DNA from: UMGS946 sp048421225
Lineage (GTDB): Bacteria > Bacillota > Clostridia > Christensenellales > CAG-138
DNA length: 14,031 nt
Reading direction: 5' to 3'
NCBI GenBank assembly: GCA_048421225.1
Contig: DBFNRV010000043.1
Coordinates: 1-14,031 of the forward strand
Part shown: piece by piece, positions 6,356 to 14,031 of the stretch
Layout: every line of letters starts with the position of its first letter
Numbering within the stretch: the stretch's first letter is position 1
Translations under genes and position numbers: made by a program
The notes under the pieces: model-generated
Seen by the model: only the letters and a program-made list of their open reading frames with translations
The model's database searches: none
What the model was told of the DNA's origin: nothing

Positions 6356-9300
6356 ATGTATACGGCAAAGCTTGCCAGGAGTGGAATGAAGGGACGAAAG
6401 CGGGACACTCGAATACTGCTTATCGTGCTTACGCTGTCATTTATTTTCACCACCCTATCCACCATACTCATATCGAGCATGGAATATACCGACGAGTATC
6501 AAAAAAAGCAGATCTATGCCGAGTGGCAGGCCGCGCTGTTTAACGCCGACGGGCAGGCGGCGGAAGCGATCAAATCCAGCTTTGACACCGTTGGCGTGTC
6601 GCGCGTAATAGGCCAGAACCAGACGTTTGGCATAGTGGGCACGATTGACGAGGACTTCAAGGAGCTTGCCAACCTGTCCCTGGTTGAGGGCCGGTATCCG
6701 GAGGCCCCCGGCGAGGTGCTGATGGAAACCAATCAGATAGGCGGCGCCACCAGCACGCTGGGCATAGGCGACAGTCTCATCTCCATATTTAAGCTGATTG
6801 ATGACGTGGATAACGATGGTTCTCTTGAAGACGTAGAGGTTCCAAGCGCCTATGACGAGGTAAATAAAGAAATGCAGGAAAAACTGGAATCCGGCTATTA
6901 TGAAGACATAATATGGGAATACGCCCAGCGCCAAGGATTTGAATTTAGCCGCGATTCCGATGCATACAAGACTTATTATTATGACATGTTATCATCCCAT
7001 TTCGAAATTCAGGACGATCGCTCCACCGACAGGAAGATGTACAATAAGGGCGACGTGGTTATCACCGTCGACACACAATATATATATTATAGCTGCGAGC
7101 TGGACTATCTTCTGGATCCTTCGTCCTATCAAAGGGACATAAAGGAAAAGGGGATCGTTTGCGGCCAGGATTATCAACTGAGCATGAATCTTACCGTTGT
7201 GGGCATAGTTGAAACCTTCTCGGACAGGTGGGATACGGGCGTACAGTACATGCCGGTATCGTTTGTAACCGAGGAAACGGCGGATCAGCTATTGAACGCG
7301 TTTAATGCGTTAAGGGGGGAGGACCCAAGTGCGACCAAATTAGATTACGTACAGAATACCAACTTATTTATAAAATCCGATTCAATGGACGCGCTTTCCG
7401 CCTACAACGCGATGAAGGAAACCGTGCGGGATATCTATATGTCCCGCGAGGACTCCCCTGAGCTATGGATGGAAATCGACCATATCGACGGCAAGGTGAT
7501 GATAAAAAGGGATTTGTATGATCCGGAAAAACACATTTTAAATACCAATTACTATAAGGGATTTGACATGCTTGTTCCGTATACCTTGGCCGACTACGAA
7601 TATGACGGGGTTACGTTCGAAAATGAGGTTTTCGAGGATAATGAGTATGTAAGCCTTGATCCCGACGACCCAGATAGCGCAAAGGCTATATATCTCAAGA
7701 ATCCCTTAGAAATTTTCGACGCCCCTGAAAAAGTGGCGCCAGCTCCCACCACCGCCGAGGATATCAATAATAAGGAACTGTGGACGGTGTTTGAGCACTT
7801 GGGCCAGATGTATATAATGGAGTCAAGGCTCTTTTACGAAGAAAGCTACATAAAGGATTGCAGCTATTATAATGATCCATACCTGGCCGTGAATTACATA
7901 TACGACGAGGATAAGTTTACAACCGTATTTCTGACCTACGAGGACTATAAACAGTATACGCGCAAACCTCTGCTGCAAGCCGCCGACCAGTTCGCCACGA
8001 CATTGAGTATAACCCTGCCTCCGGACCGGTTTTACCCTGGCAAGGCCAGCGAGAGCCTTACATGGCTCGATGATGATCCATATGAAAACGACATACATGA
8101 GCTTAGGCTCAACAGGTTTGCAAACCCAAAGGACGCTGTAAAATCCACCATGGCGCTCGCGGTTCAGGGCATCATATTCATAACCACCGTCTGCGCGGTG
8201 CTTCAGATTTTCCTTACTCAAATCAAGCGCAGGCGCAGAAGGCTTGCGGTTATGAAATGCGTCGGCGCGACAAACGGCCAGATAGGCGGCATGCTCGCAT
8301 GGGAAGGAGTATACCTGCTGATTATATCGCTGCCGCTGGGCGCCGCGTTTGGCTTTGGGCTGTCCTACGGGGGGACGCTGCTTATGGGATCGGTTGAGGG
8401 CTCAAGGGCGCTCATGTTCTCCGTTGACTGGGGAAGCCTGGCGGTAGGCATCGCGCTGGGCATAGCCGCCCTGTTCTCGGGGATGCTGGTGCCTATGATC
8501 ATGGCAATAAAAACGCCCTTGCGCGGCGATCTCGGTTCGTCGGGCAGAAAGAAGCCGATAAAGCAGAGGTTAAAGACCGTGCCCACAGGAACCCGCCAGA
8601 CGTTCGCGTCCATATCGCGCAGGCACGCGCAGGCTAACCGCAGCCGCGTAACGCTTTCCTTTGCGCTGTCAACGTTTATAATAGCCATTATTCTCATAAC
8701 GCTATTCATGGACTACAGGGCGTTTAGCGACTATAACGACAAGGTTGTTGAGGCTAATAAGCCCGAATACCTTGTAGCCGCCCCTTATGGCCTGTCGGCG
8801 CGCGGCATTGAAAGCGCGCTCGAAAAGCTGGACGAGGTGGACGGCCTTAAATCCATCTGCGCATATAAGGTTATAGAGGACGTCAGCACCATGCATACCG
8901 CCCTAAATGAAAACAGCGGGGAGGTAAGCCCTATAATCAAAAGGCTTGCGGAGTCCATTCCGGATTCAATGTATTACGGGTTCTTCTCAGACGGAACTTC
9001 TCAAACGTTATATATTAATGATCAAGAGAAGATTGAGGAAATAACGCTTGTAGGTCCTGAGCAGGGCAGCTTCATTACCACGGCCTACGGAATCGACGTA
9101 GATATGCCGGTTTATGAGCGGCTGACCGGCTCGCTTACCGATGGCCAGCTGGATAAGTCTGCTTTCCAGAGAGGCGAAGAGGTAATACTGATGATACCCA
9201 TGTATAAGGAGGGCAATGGCGGCGGAAGCGTGCCCGACAACGTAAGCAAGCTGCCGCCGCAGCAGCAGGCGGGCGCGGCGCTTAGAAGCGCAAGGGAGAT

Positions 9301-10219
9301 GGCCCTGTCGCTGTCAAGCGGGACGTCGCGTTATTATGAGGCCGATACATCCGTTAAGGTAGGCGATACGCTTACGCTATACGGTAAGAACATACGCGTG
9401 CCTATGGGCATGGGAAGTGTGACGACTGAACAGACCTCGACGGATGTAAAGGTGGCCGGAATAATACGCTACTTCCCAGGCGAGGAGATATGGCCGTTTT
9501 CCAGCGGCGACTCCCTGTATACCCTTATTGGGAGCTACGGCATGATAACCGATATAAATCCGGACGCAAACAATAAGCTCATGAGGGTTAATAGGAGCTA
9601 TATGCTGTCGATGAATACATTATACTTTGGAAACGCCAGGGGGCGTACCGAGTTTTATATCAGCGCTGAGGACGGCGCCACCAGGAACGACACGGACCTC
9701 CCCCTCCTCAAGATGTCAAAAGAGCTTAATTTCGCCTATGAAAACTACCGTGAAAGCAACTCCGCGCTGTTTTCAGAGGCCGTCAACAACGCGCTTATCG
9801 TAGGCCTGCTGGGCTTCGCGGCGGCCATGATCGCGCTGGTGATACTGGCAAACACCGTATCGTCCGCCATTGACCAGGAACGCAAGCGTTTTGGAATACT
9901 GCAGTCCATAGGCGTGGAGGAAAAGACGTTTAAAAAACAGCAATATATGACCGGCCTGAAGCATGGGCTTATGTCGCTTGCGATTGCAAACGCGGTGATG
10001 CTTATAGTACTTTTGGCCTTCTCGGTGATAAACAACGCCTGGCTTGACATGGGGGCCATGGATTATGTAAAGGATCTGGTATTCAACACCATGTCGAGAT
10101 ACCCATGGGCGATTCACTTCGCGCTGTGCGGGGCCTACCTCATAGTTTTGTTGCTGATACACAGGGTCCCTATCAGGAATGTGCTTAAATACAGCCCCGT
10201 AGAAAATATACGGAGCTAA
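6356..10219 (+). CDS. Large FtsX/MacB-type ABC transporter permease
   Basis: The 1287-residue membrane protein has two FtsX-like halves. A first helix at about residues 22-43 is followed by a very large extracytoplasmic region of about 555 residues, then three helices near 600-623, 646-675 and 696-719 with the FtsX-type cytoplasmic loop RRLAVMKCVGATNGQIGGML. A second helix (about 765-787), an outer region of about 355 residues and three helices (about 1145-1168, 1201-1225, 1249-1271) repeat the plan; the loop reads KRFGILQSIGVEEKTF. Such permeases work with a separate ATPase as mechanotransducers, for example in lipoprotein or peptide export or antimicrobial-peptide resistance. No ATPase, histidine kinase or adaptor gene adjoins it, so its partner and substrate are unknown. 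ATG 6356 is 7 bases after AGGAGG (6343-6348). The outer regions are rich in Tyr, Asp and Glu. Confidence 0.9.
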   Translation: MYTAKLARSGMKGRKRDTRILLIVLTLSFIFTTLSTILISSMEYTDEYQKKQIYAEWQAALFNADGQAAEAIKSSFDTVGVSRVIGQNQTFGIVGTIDEDFKELANLSLVEGRYPEAPGEVLMETNQIGGATSTLGIGDSLISIFKLIDDVDNDGSLEDVEVPSAYDEVNKEMQEKLESGYYEDIIWEYAQRQGFEFSRDSDAYKTYYYDMLSSHFEIQDDRSTDRKMYNKGDVVITVDTQYIYYSCELDYLLDPSSYQRDIKEKGIVCGQDYQLSMNLTVVGIVETFSDRWDTGVQYMPVSFVTEETADQLLNAFNALRGEDPSATKLDYVQNTNLFIKSDSMDALSAYNAMKETVRDIYMSREDSPELWMEIDHIDGKVMIKRDLYDPEKHILNTNYYKGFDMLVPYTLADYEYDGVTFENEVFEDNEYVSLDPDDPDSAKAIYLKNPLEIFDAPEKVAPAPTTAEDINNKELWTVFEHLGQMYIMESRLFYEESYIKDCSYYNDPYLAVNYIYDEDKFTTVFLTYEDYKQYTRKPLLQAADQFATTLSITLPPDRFYPGKASESLTWLDDDPYENDIHELRLNRFANPKDAVKSTMALAVQGIIFITTVCAVLQIFLTQIKRRRRRLAVMKCVGATNGQIGGMLAWEGVYLLIISLPLGAAFGFGLSYGGTLLMGSVEGSRALMFSVDWGSLAVGIALGIAALFSGMLVPMIMAIKTPLRGDLGSSGRKKPIKQRLKTVPTGTRQTFASISRRHAQANRSRVTLSFALSTFIIAIILITLFMDYRAFSDYNDKVVEANKPEYLVAAPYGLSARGIESALEKLDEVDGLKSICAYKVIEDVSTMHTALNENSGEVSPIIKRLAESIPDSMYYGFFSDGTSQTLYINDQEKIEEITLVGPEQGSFITTAYGIDVDMPVYERLTGSLTDGQLDKSAFQRGEEVILMIPMYKEGNGGGSVPDNVSKLPPQQQAGAALRSAREMALSLSSGTSRYYEADTSVKVGDTLTLYGKNIRVPMGMGSVTTEQTSTDVKVAGIIRYFPGEEIWPFSSGDSLYTLIGSYGMITDINPDANNKLMRVNRSYMLSMNTLYFGNARGRTEFYISAEDGATRNDTDLPLLKMSKELNFAYENYRESNSALFSEAVNNALIVGLLGFAAAMIALVILANTVSSAIDQERKRFGILQSIGVEEKTFKKQQYMTGLKHGLMSLAIANAVMLIVLLAFSVINNAWLDMGAMDYVKDLVFNTMSRYPWAIHFALCGAYLIVLLLIHRVPIRNVLKYSPVENIRS

Positions 10220-10243
10220 ACCGCCGGCTTTTCAGGCCATATC

Positions 10244-10288
10244 GGGACCGCCGCAAACCTGACAAACGGTTTGCGGCGGTCCCCTTTT
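10244..10288 (+). terminator. Strong intrinsic terminator after the permease
   Basis: A perfect 16-bp stem, GGGACCGCCGCAAACC (10244-10259) with its complement at 10268-10283, closes an 8-base loop and is followed by CTTTT. It starts 24 bases after the permease stop and separates that gene from the hydrolase. Confidence 0.88.
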
Positions 10289-10400
10289 AGCGGACTGAAG
10301 TTTTCTTCTCTACTTTTTCAAATAAACTTGGGCCGGCCCTGCAGCGCCCGCCGTAAGCGCCCTCCGGCCCGTTTTCTTTCAGTTTCTTTTGGCGGCTGCC

Positions 10401-10429
10401 TTGCAAATCATGACGAATGATTGTAAAAT
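10401..10429 (+). promoter_or_regulatory. Promoter of the alpha/beta hydrolase with palindrome in the spacer
   Basis: TTGCAA (10401-10406), a 17-nt spacer and TAAAAT (10424-10429) form a good sigma-A promoter. The spacer is almost filled by an inverted repeat, AATCAT (10406-10411) and ATGATT (10417-10422) around five bases, in a position where a bound repressor would block RNA polymerase. Confidence 0.65.
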
Positions 10430-10444
10430 AGGATGAATATGTAG

Positions 10445-10469
10445 TTGCATATGCAAAGCGCATATGCAA
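10445..10469 (+). repeat. Perfect inverted repeat in the hydrolase leader
   Basis: TTGCATATGC (10445-10454) and GCATATGCAA (10460-10469) flank a five-base spacer. The 3' arm ends in the first two bases of the AAGGAGG ribosome binding site (10468-10474), so an RNA hairpin here would adjoin or partly mask the site; as DNA it could be an operator just downstream of the transcription start. Confidence 0.7.
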
Positions 10470-10480
10470 GGAGGTCAACT

Positions 10481-11383
10481 GTGGGTCTGTCGCTAGAAGC
10501 AAAGAAGTTCATAAATTCGGAGCATACCGGCTATTACGTCGATGTAATGGCGCCATACAAGGAGGACTCCCGGGAAAAGGGCGGCGCCGCCTCCACAACG
10601 GTAAAAATCCATTACATGGACGAGGGCGCGGGCGAGCCGCTGATATTGATACACAGCGTGGGCCAGTCCATTTATACATGGCGCAGGCTGTTCAGTAAGC
10701 TTAGCGAGAGCTACAGGGTTATAGCAATAGACCTGCCCGGGCATGGCTTTTCCGACCGTCCTATGCAGTTTAATTACGGCATCGCGGATTATGCCGACAT
10801 GCTGCGCAGGGTGATGGACGCCCTCCGGATCGAATCAGCCCATTTTCTGGCGTTTTCAATGGGATGCGCTTATGTGCTTCAGCTCGCAAGGATGAATCCT
10901 GAAAGGATGGGACGCATAATAGCGCTGACTCCTGGAGGTGTAACTGCGGAAATGCCATCCACGGTCCGCATGATGGAAAGTCCCGTGTTTGGCCCGATTG
11001 CATCAAGGTTTTATGGGATAAGGGCTGTTGAAAAGATGCTGGACGAATGCTTCTTCGACCTTACGAACATTACCCCAGACGTGGTAAACGAGTATTACCA
11101 TACGGTGGCCGACCCAGGCGCACGGCGCGCGATACGCCGCACCTTGCAAAGATATGACGAAGACGGCCTGTTCGCCGAGTTAAGGGCCGTAGAAACCCCC
11201 GTTCTTATATTGTGGGGCAGCGAGGATAAGTGGCATCCATCCGAGCTTCAAGAGCTCTATCACTCAGCGCTGAAAAACGCCGGCTATGTAATCGTACGCA
11301 ACACCGGCCACCTGCTTCACGAGGAAAAATATGATAAAGTGCTGGAGCTTATAAAGGAGTATATACCGGTTCCGATCGACTGA
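10481..11383 (+). CDS. Alpha/beta hydrolase
   Basis: The 300-residue cytoplasmic protein has the alpha/beta hydrolase plan. After the glycine-containing strand and LILIHSVGQS come DLPGHGFSDRP, the nucleophile elbow AFSMG with Ser126, the acid Asp249 in LWGSEDKWHP, and His277 in NTGHLLHEEKY. Two positions are unusual: the oxyanion HG motif is HS, and the elbow begins with Ala instead of Gly (AxSxG). A cap region lies around residues 150-220. Substrate is not predictable; esterase, lactonase or C-C hydrolase are all possible. I chose the GTG at 10481 because AAGGAGG (10468-10474) is six bases upstream; the open frame extends back to a TTG at 10445, but that lies inside the leader palindrome. 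The gene follows the permease terminator, has its own promoter and is probably transcribed alone. Confidence 0.9.
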   Translation: MGLSLEAKKFINSEHTGYYVDVMAPYKEDSREKGGAASTTVKIHYMDEGAGEPLILIHSVGQSIYTWRRLFSKLSESYRVIAIDLPGHGFSDRPMQFNYGIADYADMLRRVMDALRIESAHFLAFSMGCAYVLQLARMNPERMGRIIALTPGGVTAEMPSTVRMMESPVFGPIASRFYGIRAVEKMLDECFFDLTNITPDVVNEYYHTVADPGARRAIRRTLQRYDEDGLFAELRAVETPVLILWGSEDKWHPSELQELYHSALKNAGYVIVRNTGHLLHEEKYDKVLELIKEYIPVPID

Positions 11384-11584
11384 GCGGCAGGTTCTATTGT
11401 GAAATTAACCGGATTTTTGCCTTTCAGCGGGTTGTGGCCTCCGGACCATCCCCTCCCCGACATGCGCCGGCGGCGCAACCGTTCCGCTTATAGTCGAATC
11501 GGCGGCCGTGATATGAAAGACCCGCACTTGTCCGCCCACCCTCCAGGCGAACTAAACGGCCAAGGGTTATTAATGTTTCAGCCT

Positions 11585-11836
11585 TTAGCCCTGAAGGCCC
11601 CGCGCCTGCCGTTCCATATCCTCAATGACGATATCGTAAATCTCTCCTAACGATGCGCAGTACTCCAATACGCTCCACGGTTTGTTGGTATGGAAGTGTA
11701 TTTTAATCAGCGTTTCGCCGCCTACGGCAAGCAGGCAGTCCCCATCAAGGTTTTTAGTAAAATACGCCGCTATTTCATCCTCTGAAAGCTTTTCCCCTTC
11801 GATCAACAGCTGCGTATCATATCTATATTCAAGCAT
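11585..11836 (-). CDS. Stand-alone C-terminal-domain homologue of DAK2/FakA-type kinases
   Basis: The 83-residue protein matches the C-terminal region of DegV-associated DAK2/FakA-type proteins: RYDTQLLIEGEKLSEDEI, then GDCLLAVGGETLIKIHFHTN, VLEYCASLGEIYDIVIEDM and a final ERQ. In full-length FakA an N-terminal kinase domain phosphorylates fatty acids bound by FakB (DegV); neither that domain nor a degV gene is present here. Small proteins of this type are sometimes labelled dihydroxyacetone-kinase-related. It may be a regulatory or binding domain acting with a kinase encoded elsewhere. ATG 11836 is ten bases after AGGAGG (11847-11852, minus strand); the longer open frame to 11881 crosses that site. 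A decayed copy lies directly upstream. The gene is convergent with the hydrolase. Confidence 0.8.
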   Translation of the reverse strand: MLEYRYDTQLLIEGEKLSEDEIAAYFTKNLDGDCLLAVGGETLIKIHFHTNKPWSVLEYCASLGEIYDIVIEDMERQARGLQG

Positions 11837-11861
11837 TATAATAAATCCTCCTATAGTTTTT

Positions 11862-12049
11862 GGCATGTGCGGAAATTTCATCCGGCTGGCAGCGGGAGTT
11901 CAAATGCCATGCGCTTTCCGCCGCCGCGGTTAAGCCCTCCGGCCGCAAAGGCGGACGATCCTTCGTCGCGGCCTTTGGCAAAATGCGCGGCTATTCATCC
12001 CATGAAAGCTCTTCCCCTTCAATTAGCGCCGTATATGATATTCAGGCGT
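11862..12049 (-). pseudogene. Decayed tandem copy of the FakA-C-like gene
   Basis: The stretch at about 11979-12049 aligns with 11756-11836 of the intact gene, including shared blocks such as TGAAAGCT and CTTCCCCTTC on the plus strand. In a 42-base core about 36 positions agree. The former start codon is ACG (12047-12049) instead of ATG, one base is missing in the CTATTTCATCC/CTATTCATCC block, giving a frameshift, and in-frame stops follow. Weaker similarity continues towards about 11862, so most of the gene length appears to be represented. It has no ribosome binding site of its own. The copy lies on the same strand, immediately upstream of the intact gene. Confidence 0.65.
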
Positions 12050-12170
12050 TACTCCAGTCCCTCTCCGATTGGCGCGTATCGGGCTTTTCTCGGATTTTGT
12101 CCAGCCGATTGCTGGAGCGGCGTTCCTAAATGCCGCGCGCCGCCGCGGCTGGACCCCTCCGCCCGCGGCC

Positions 12171-13733
12171 TCAGCCCCCATAGGGCTGTCCCGAGGGATT
12201 GTTTCTCAATATAAACACCCCTGGCGTAAGCCCGCCCGCCTCTGTCCTAGACTGCCTGATAAGCTCCAAATGCGGGTTTTCCGCAACCAGCCGCTTCATT
12301 AGCGTAAATTCCATGGTATAGAGCACGGCCACTCCGCCTGGACGGAGCCATTCGCCCAGCTTGGGCAGCAATCCCGCGTAAAGCCTTTCATTGGACGTGT
12401 GGGTTCCCACCCTGTTTCCAAAGGGCAGGTTGGATATCACCTCGTCATAGGGCTGCGACGCACGGAATTTAAGGCAATCCTTGCACACAAACTCAATGCC
12501 GGTCTTCGCAGCCTCAGCGTTTTTTACGGCTATGTCCAGCGCCTTTGGCGTTATGTCCACCCCCGTCAGAGCCGAACACCTTGACAGCTTTTCACGCTCG
12601 ATAAGCATAGTACCGCTCCCGCAGAACGGGTCGAGCACGCGCGCGTTAGTCCTTAGGTTCGACGAGGCCAGGCGCAATATCGCGGCGGCCGTGGCGGGAT
12701 GCATTGACGCTGGAAGCGAACCCACCCGATAATCAAACCTGCCGTCCTCTATAGTATATAGCTTTAGATAAAGCCTGCAGGTCTGTTTATAGCGCTCCAC
12801 GCGGAGCTCGGCGTCATATGCCGACGGGGAATTTTTAAGCCCTCCTCCGTCAAGCGCGTTGGCCAGTTCTTTGATGAAATCCGATCTTCCGGCATCCATA
12901 CCCCTGACGTCTATCCTGTAGCCGTATGGCTCCCCGCCGCCGCACGACGAGCCAAGCAGCCTAAGCATGGCGCCTTTGGCCGCGGCGGCTACGTCCTTTG
13001 CGTTGAACGGCACGTTTTTCTTTATCGGAATTAGCATTTCGCTGAAACACCTTGCTTCAAACAACGGCGCAGGATCGGTTACAGCTATAAGCGCGCCGTC
13101 GTTCCATGCCTTTTTAACGCTAAAGCCCAGCTCGTCCAGCTCCTGAGCAAGCTGGGCCCCAAGGTTTCTGGCCGAGCGCAGCTCAACGTCAACCGGCGAC
13201 GCAAAGCCTGTAAAGCTTCGCGCGGGCGGCGCTTCAATACGGCTAAGCGCCAGTCTCAGCGCCTCCTGTTCATCATTGAAATGCTTCCTCTCGCCTTCGT
13301 CGGCGGGCGGTTCTATTTTATACCCGGCCAAAGCCCTTTTAGCTTCCTCGGTGCCAATAGCTCCAAGGGCAAGTATGATGCTTGGCCTAACCAAGCGCCG
13401 CTGTTCCCTGAAAAGCGCCGCCGCGAGCGGCGCGGCGTCCAACGGGTCCTTTAAGGCCCCGGCCAGCCTAGCCGCGTTTTTCCTCAGCTTTGTATCCCCT
13501 GATAAAAGCGCGTCCCTGATCGCTCCACGTCCTTCGAGCCTTAGGTTGATTTCATCCCTGTACTGTTTTTTCTTTGCGATGGAACTTAAAAGCCCGCACG
13601 CCGCCGCGTTTCCCTCAACGGTGAAAAGCTTCCATGCGGCCTCGAACGCCGCCTCAGGCGTCCTTCGCATGCGTTCGGCCCCATTTGGAGCCTCGAGTTC
13701 CCTTTTTAACTGTTCCGCGGTTAGCTGTATCAT
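12171..13733 (-). CDS. HEAT-like/THUMP/RNA methyltransferase fusion
   Basis: The 520-residue protein has three parts. Residues about 20-170 are helical with HEAT-like repeats (for example around ALLSGDTKLRKNAARLAGAL and RRLVRPSIILALGAIG). Residues about 185-330 look like a THUMP-type RNA-binding region. The C-terminal part is a class I methyltransferase with motif I DPFCGSGTMLIE at 368-379 and the catalytic motif SNLPFGNRVG at 434-443, as in the Trm14/TrmN and RlmL family that methylates guanine N2 in tRNA or rRNA using S-adenosylmethionine. Target RNA is not predictable. ATG 13733 follows GGGGAG by six bases. No terminator is evident after it; the decayed FakA-C-like copy lies about 120 bases downstream on the same strand. 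The methyltransferase assignment is firm; the HEAT label rests on repeat pattern only. Confidence 0.88.
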   Translation of the reverse strand: MIQLTAEQLKRELEAPNGAERMRRTPEAAFEAAWKLFTVEGNAAACGLLSSIAKKKQYRDEINLRLEGRGAIRDALLSGDTKLRKNAARLAGALKDPLDAAPLAAALFREQRRLVRPSIILALGAIGTEEAKRALAGYKIEPPADEGERKHFNDEQEALRLALSRIEAPPARSFTGFASPVDVELRSARNLGAQLAQELDELGFSVKKAWNDGALIAVTDPAPLFEARCFSEMLIPIKKNVPFNAKDVAAAAKGAMLRLLGSSCGGGEPYGYRIDVRGMDAGRSDFIKELANALDGGGLKNSPSAYDAELRVERYKQTCRLYLKLYTIEDGRFDYRVGSLPASMHPATAAAILRLASSNLRTNARVLDPFCGSGTMLIEREKLSRCSALTGVDITPKALDIAVKNAEAAKTGIEFVCKDCLKFRASQPYDEVISNLPFGNRVGTHTSNERLYAGLLPKLGEWLRPGGVAVLYTMEFTLMKRLVAENPHLELIRQSRTEAGGLTPGVFILRNNPSGQPYGG

Positions 13734-13852
13734 TCACTTCTCCCCTGCGCCGTCAACGCAAATCAGCCTATAATTCAAAATATACTTATTCTAAACCGTA
13801 GCACATGCGAAGCTTTCCGTCAAGGCCGCTTTACATACGCGCGTTTTGGCTG

Positions 13853-13866
13853 TTGTAGCACTACAA
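13853..13866. repeat. Short perfect palindrome near the IS end
   Basis: TTGTAG CA CTACAA forms a perfect palindrome just outside TTGGACAGTC (13873-13882), which could be part of an insertion-sequence terminal repeat. The other end of the element is beyond the window, so the boundary cannot be confirmed. Confidence 0.35.
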
Positions 13867-13975
13867 TACATATTGGACAGTCGAGAAGGAAAAAAAAGAG
13901 TGAAGGATTGGCACAAATCGGTTATTGTGAGTTTATCAACAACGAACAAATGCCGAAAGGAAGTGCAAATCCCTC

Positions 13976-14031
13976 ATGAATACTGTAACACAAAACATGA
14001 AGTACAGGCAATCCCTAATCCACTACGCTCA
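13976..14031 (+). CDS. 5' end of a probable IS transposase (cut by window edge)
   Basis: Only 18 codons are visible, reading MNTVTQNMKYRQSLIHYA. The segment KYRQSLIHYA at the start of a protein is typical of the N-terminal helix-turn-helix of IS3/IS481-type transposases common in gut Clostridia, where it continues into a DNA-recognition helix and a DDE integrase domain. An AAAGGA at 13956-13961 is 14 bases upstream, too far for an ideal site; an internal ATG at codon 8 is an alternative start. The frame remains open at the window's last base. The assignment is from memory of this family and very short. Confidence 0.55.
   Translation, partial: MNTVTQNMKYRQSLIHYA

Noticed and set aside
6455..6934. 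Minus-strand open frame of 159 codons within the permease gene
   Set aside because: Antisense shadow of a clearly coding region with no ribosome binding site or known motif.
11366..11417. Terminator at the end of the hydrolase gene (CCGGTT with AACCGG, then T5)
   Set aside because: Only six base pairs around a 35-base loop, starting inside the coding region; too weak to call.
11399..11650. Plus-strand open frame of 83 codons after the hydrolase
   Set aside because: No ribosome binding site, no familiar content, and it overlaps the well-supported minus-strand FakA-C-like gene.
1..14031. CRISPR array, tRNA or rRNA genes, phage defence cluster
   Set aside because: No regularly spaced repeats, no tRNA or rRNA landmarks and no defence-gene grouping were seen.

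Overview
The window looks like chromosomal DNA of an uncultured, endospore-lineage Clostridia-type member of the Bacillota. The grounds are a Spo0A homologue, a riboflavin ECF S-component (RibU-like) behind an FMN riboswitch, strong AGGAGG-type ribosome binding sites, sigma-A-like promoters (TTGACA or TTGCAA, 17-nt spacer, TATAAT-like) and moderate GC content. Species cannot be named from the sequence.

Layout, left to right. (1) 64-1530 (+): XRE-type HTH regulator with a large unrecognised C-terminal region, ended by a strong terminator. (2) About 460 bases without a gene, holding two inverted repeats. (3) 2064-2870 (-): Spo0A homologue whose receiver has Glu in place of the phospho-accepting Asp. 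(4) 3142-3521 (+): promoter, FMN riboswitch with a roughly 157-nt structured insertion in P6, and an intrinsic terminator; these control ribU at 3609-4199. (5) About 1.4 kb with no convincing gene (4200-5660), containing a long GC-rich hairpin, a terminator-like hairpin and a decayed-looking reading frame. (6) 5661-6011 (-): short inorganic-pyrophosphatase-like protein with a very good promoter. (7) 6356-10219 (+): 1287-residue FtsX/MacB-type permease without an adjacent ATPase, closed by a terminator. (8) 10481-11383 (+): alpha/beta hydrolase with a GTG start and two inverted repeats in its promoter/leader. (9) 11585-11836 (-): 83-residue protein resembling only the C-terminal domain of DAK2/FakA-type kinases, with a decayed tandem copy at 11862-12049. 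(10) 12171-13733 (-): HEAT-like/THUMP/methyltransferase fusion, probably an RNA guanine-N2 methyltransferase. (11) 13976-14031 (+): first codons of a probable insertion-sequence transposase running off the window.

Most genes appear to be single transcription units with their own promoters or terminators; there is no long operon and no obvious multi-gene system. The clear regulatory circuit is FMN-controlled expression of riboflavin uptake. The observations most worth following are the Spo0A receiver that appears unable to be phosphorylated normally, the elaborated FMN riboswitch, the tandem functional/decayed pair of FakA-C-like genes, and the double-palindrome control region of the hydrolase.
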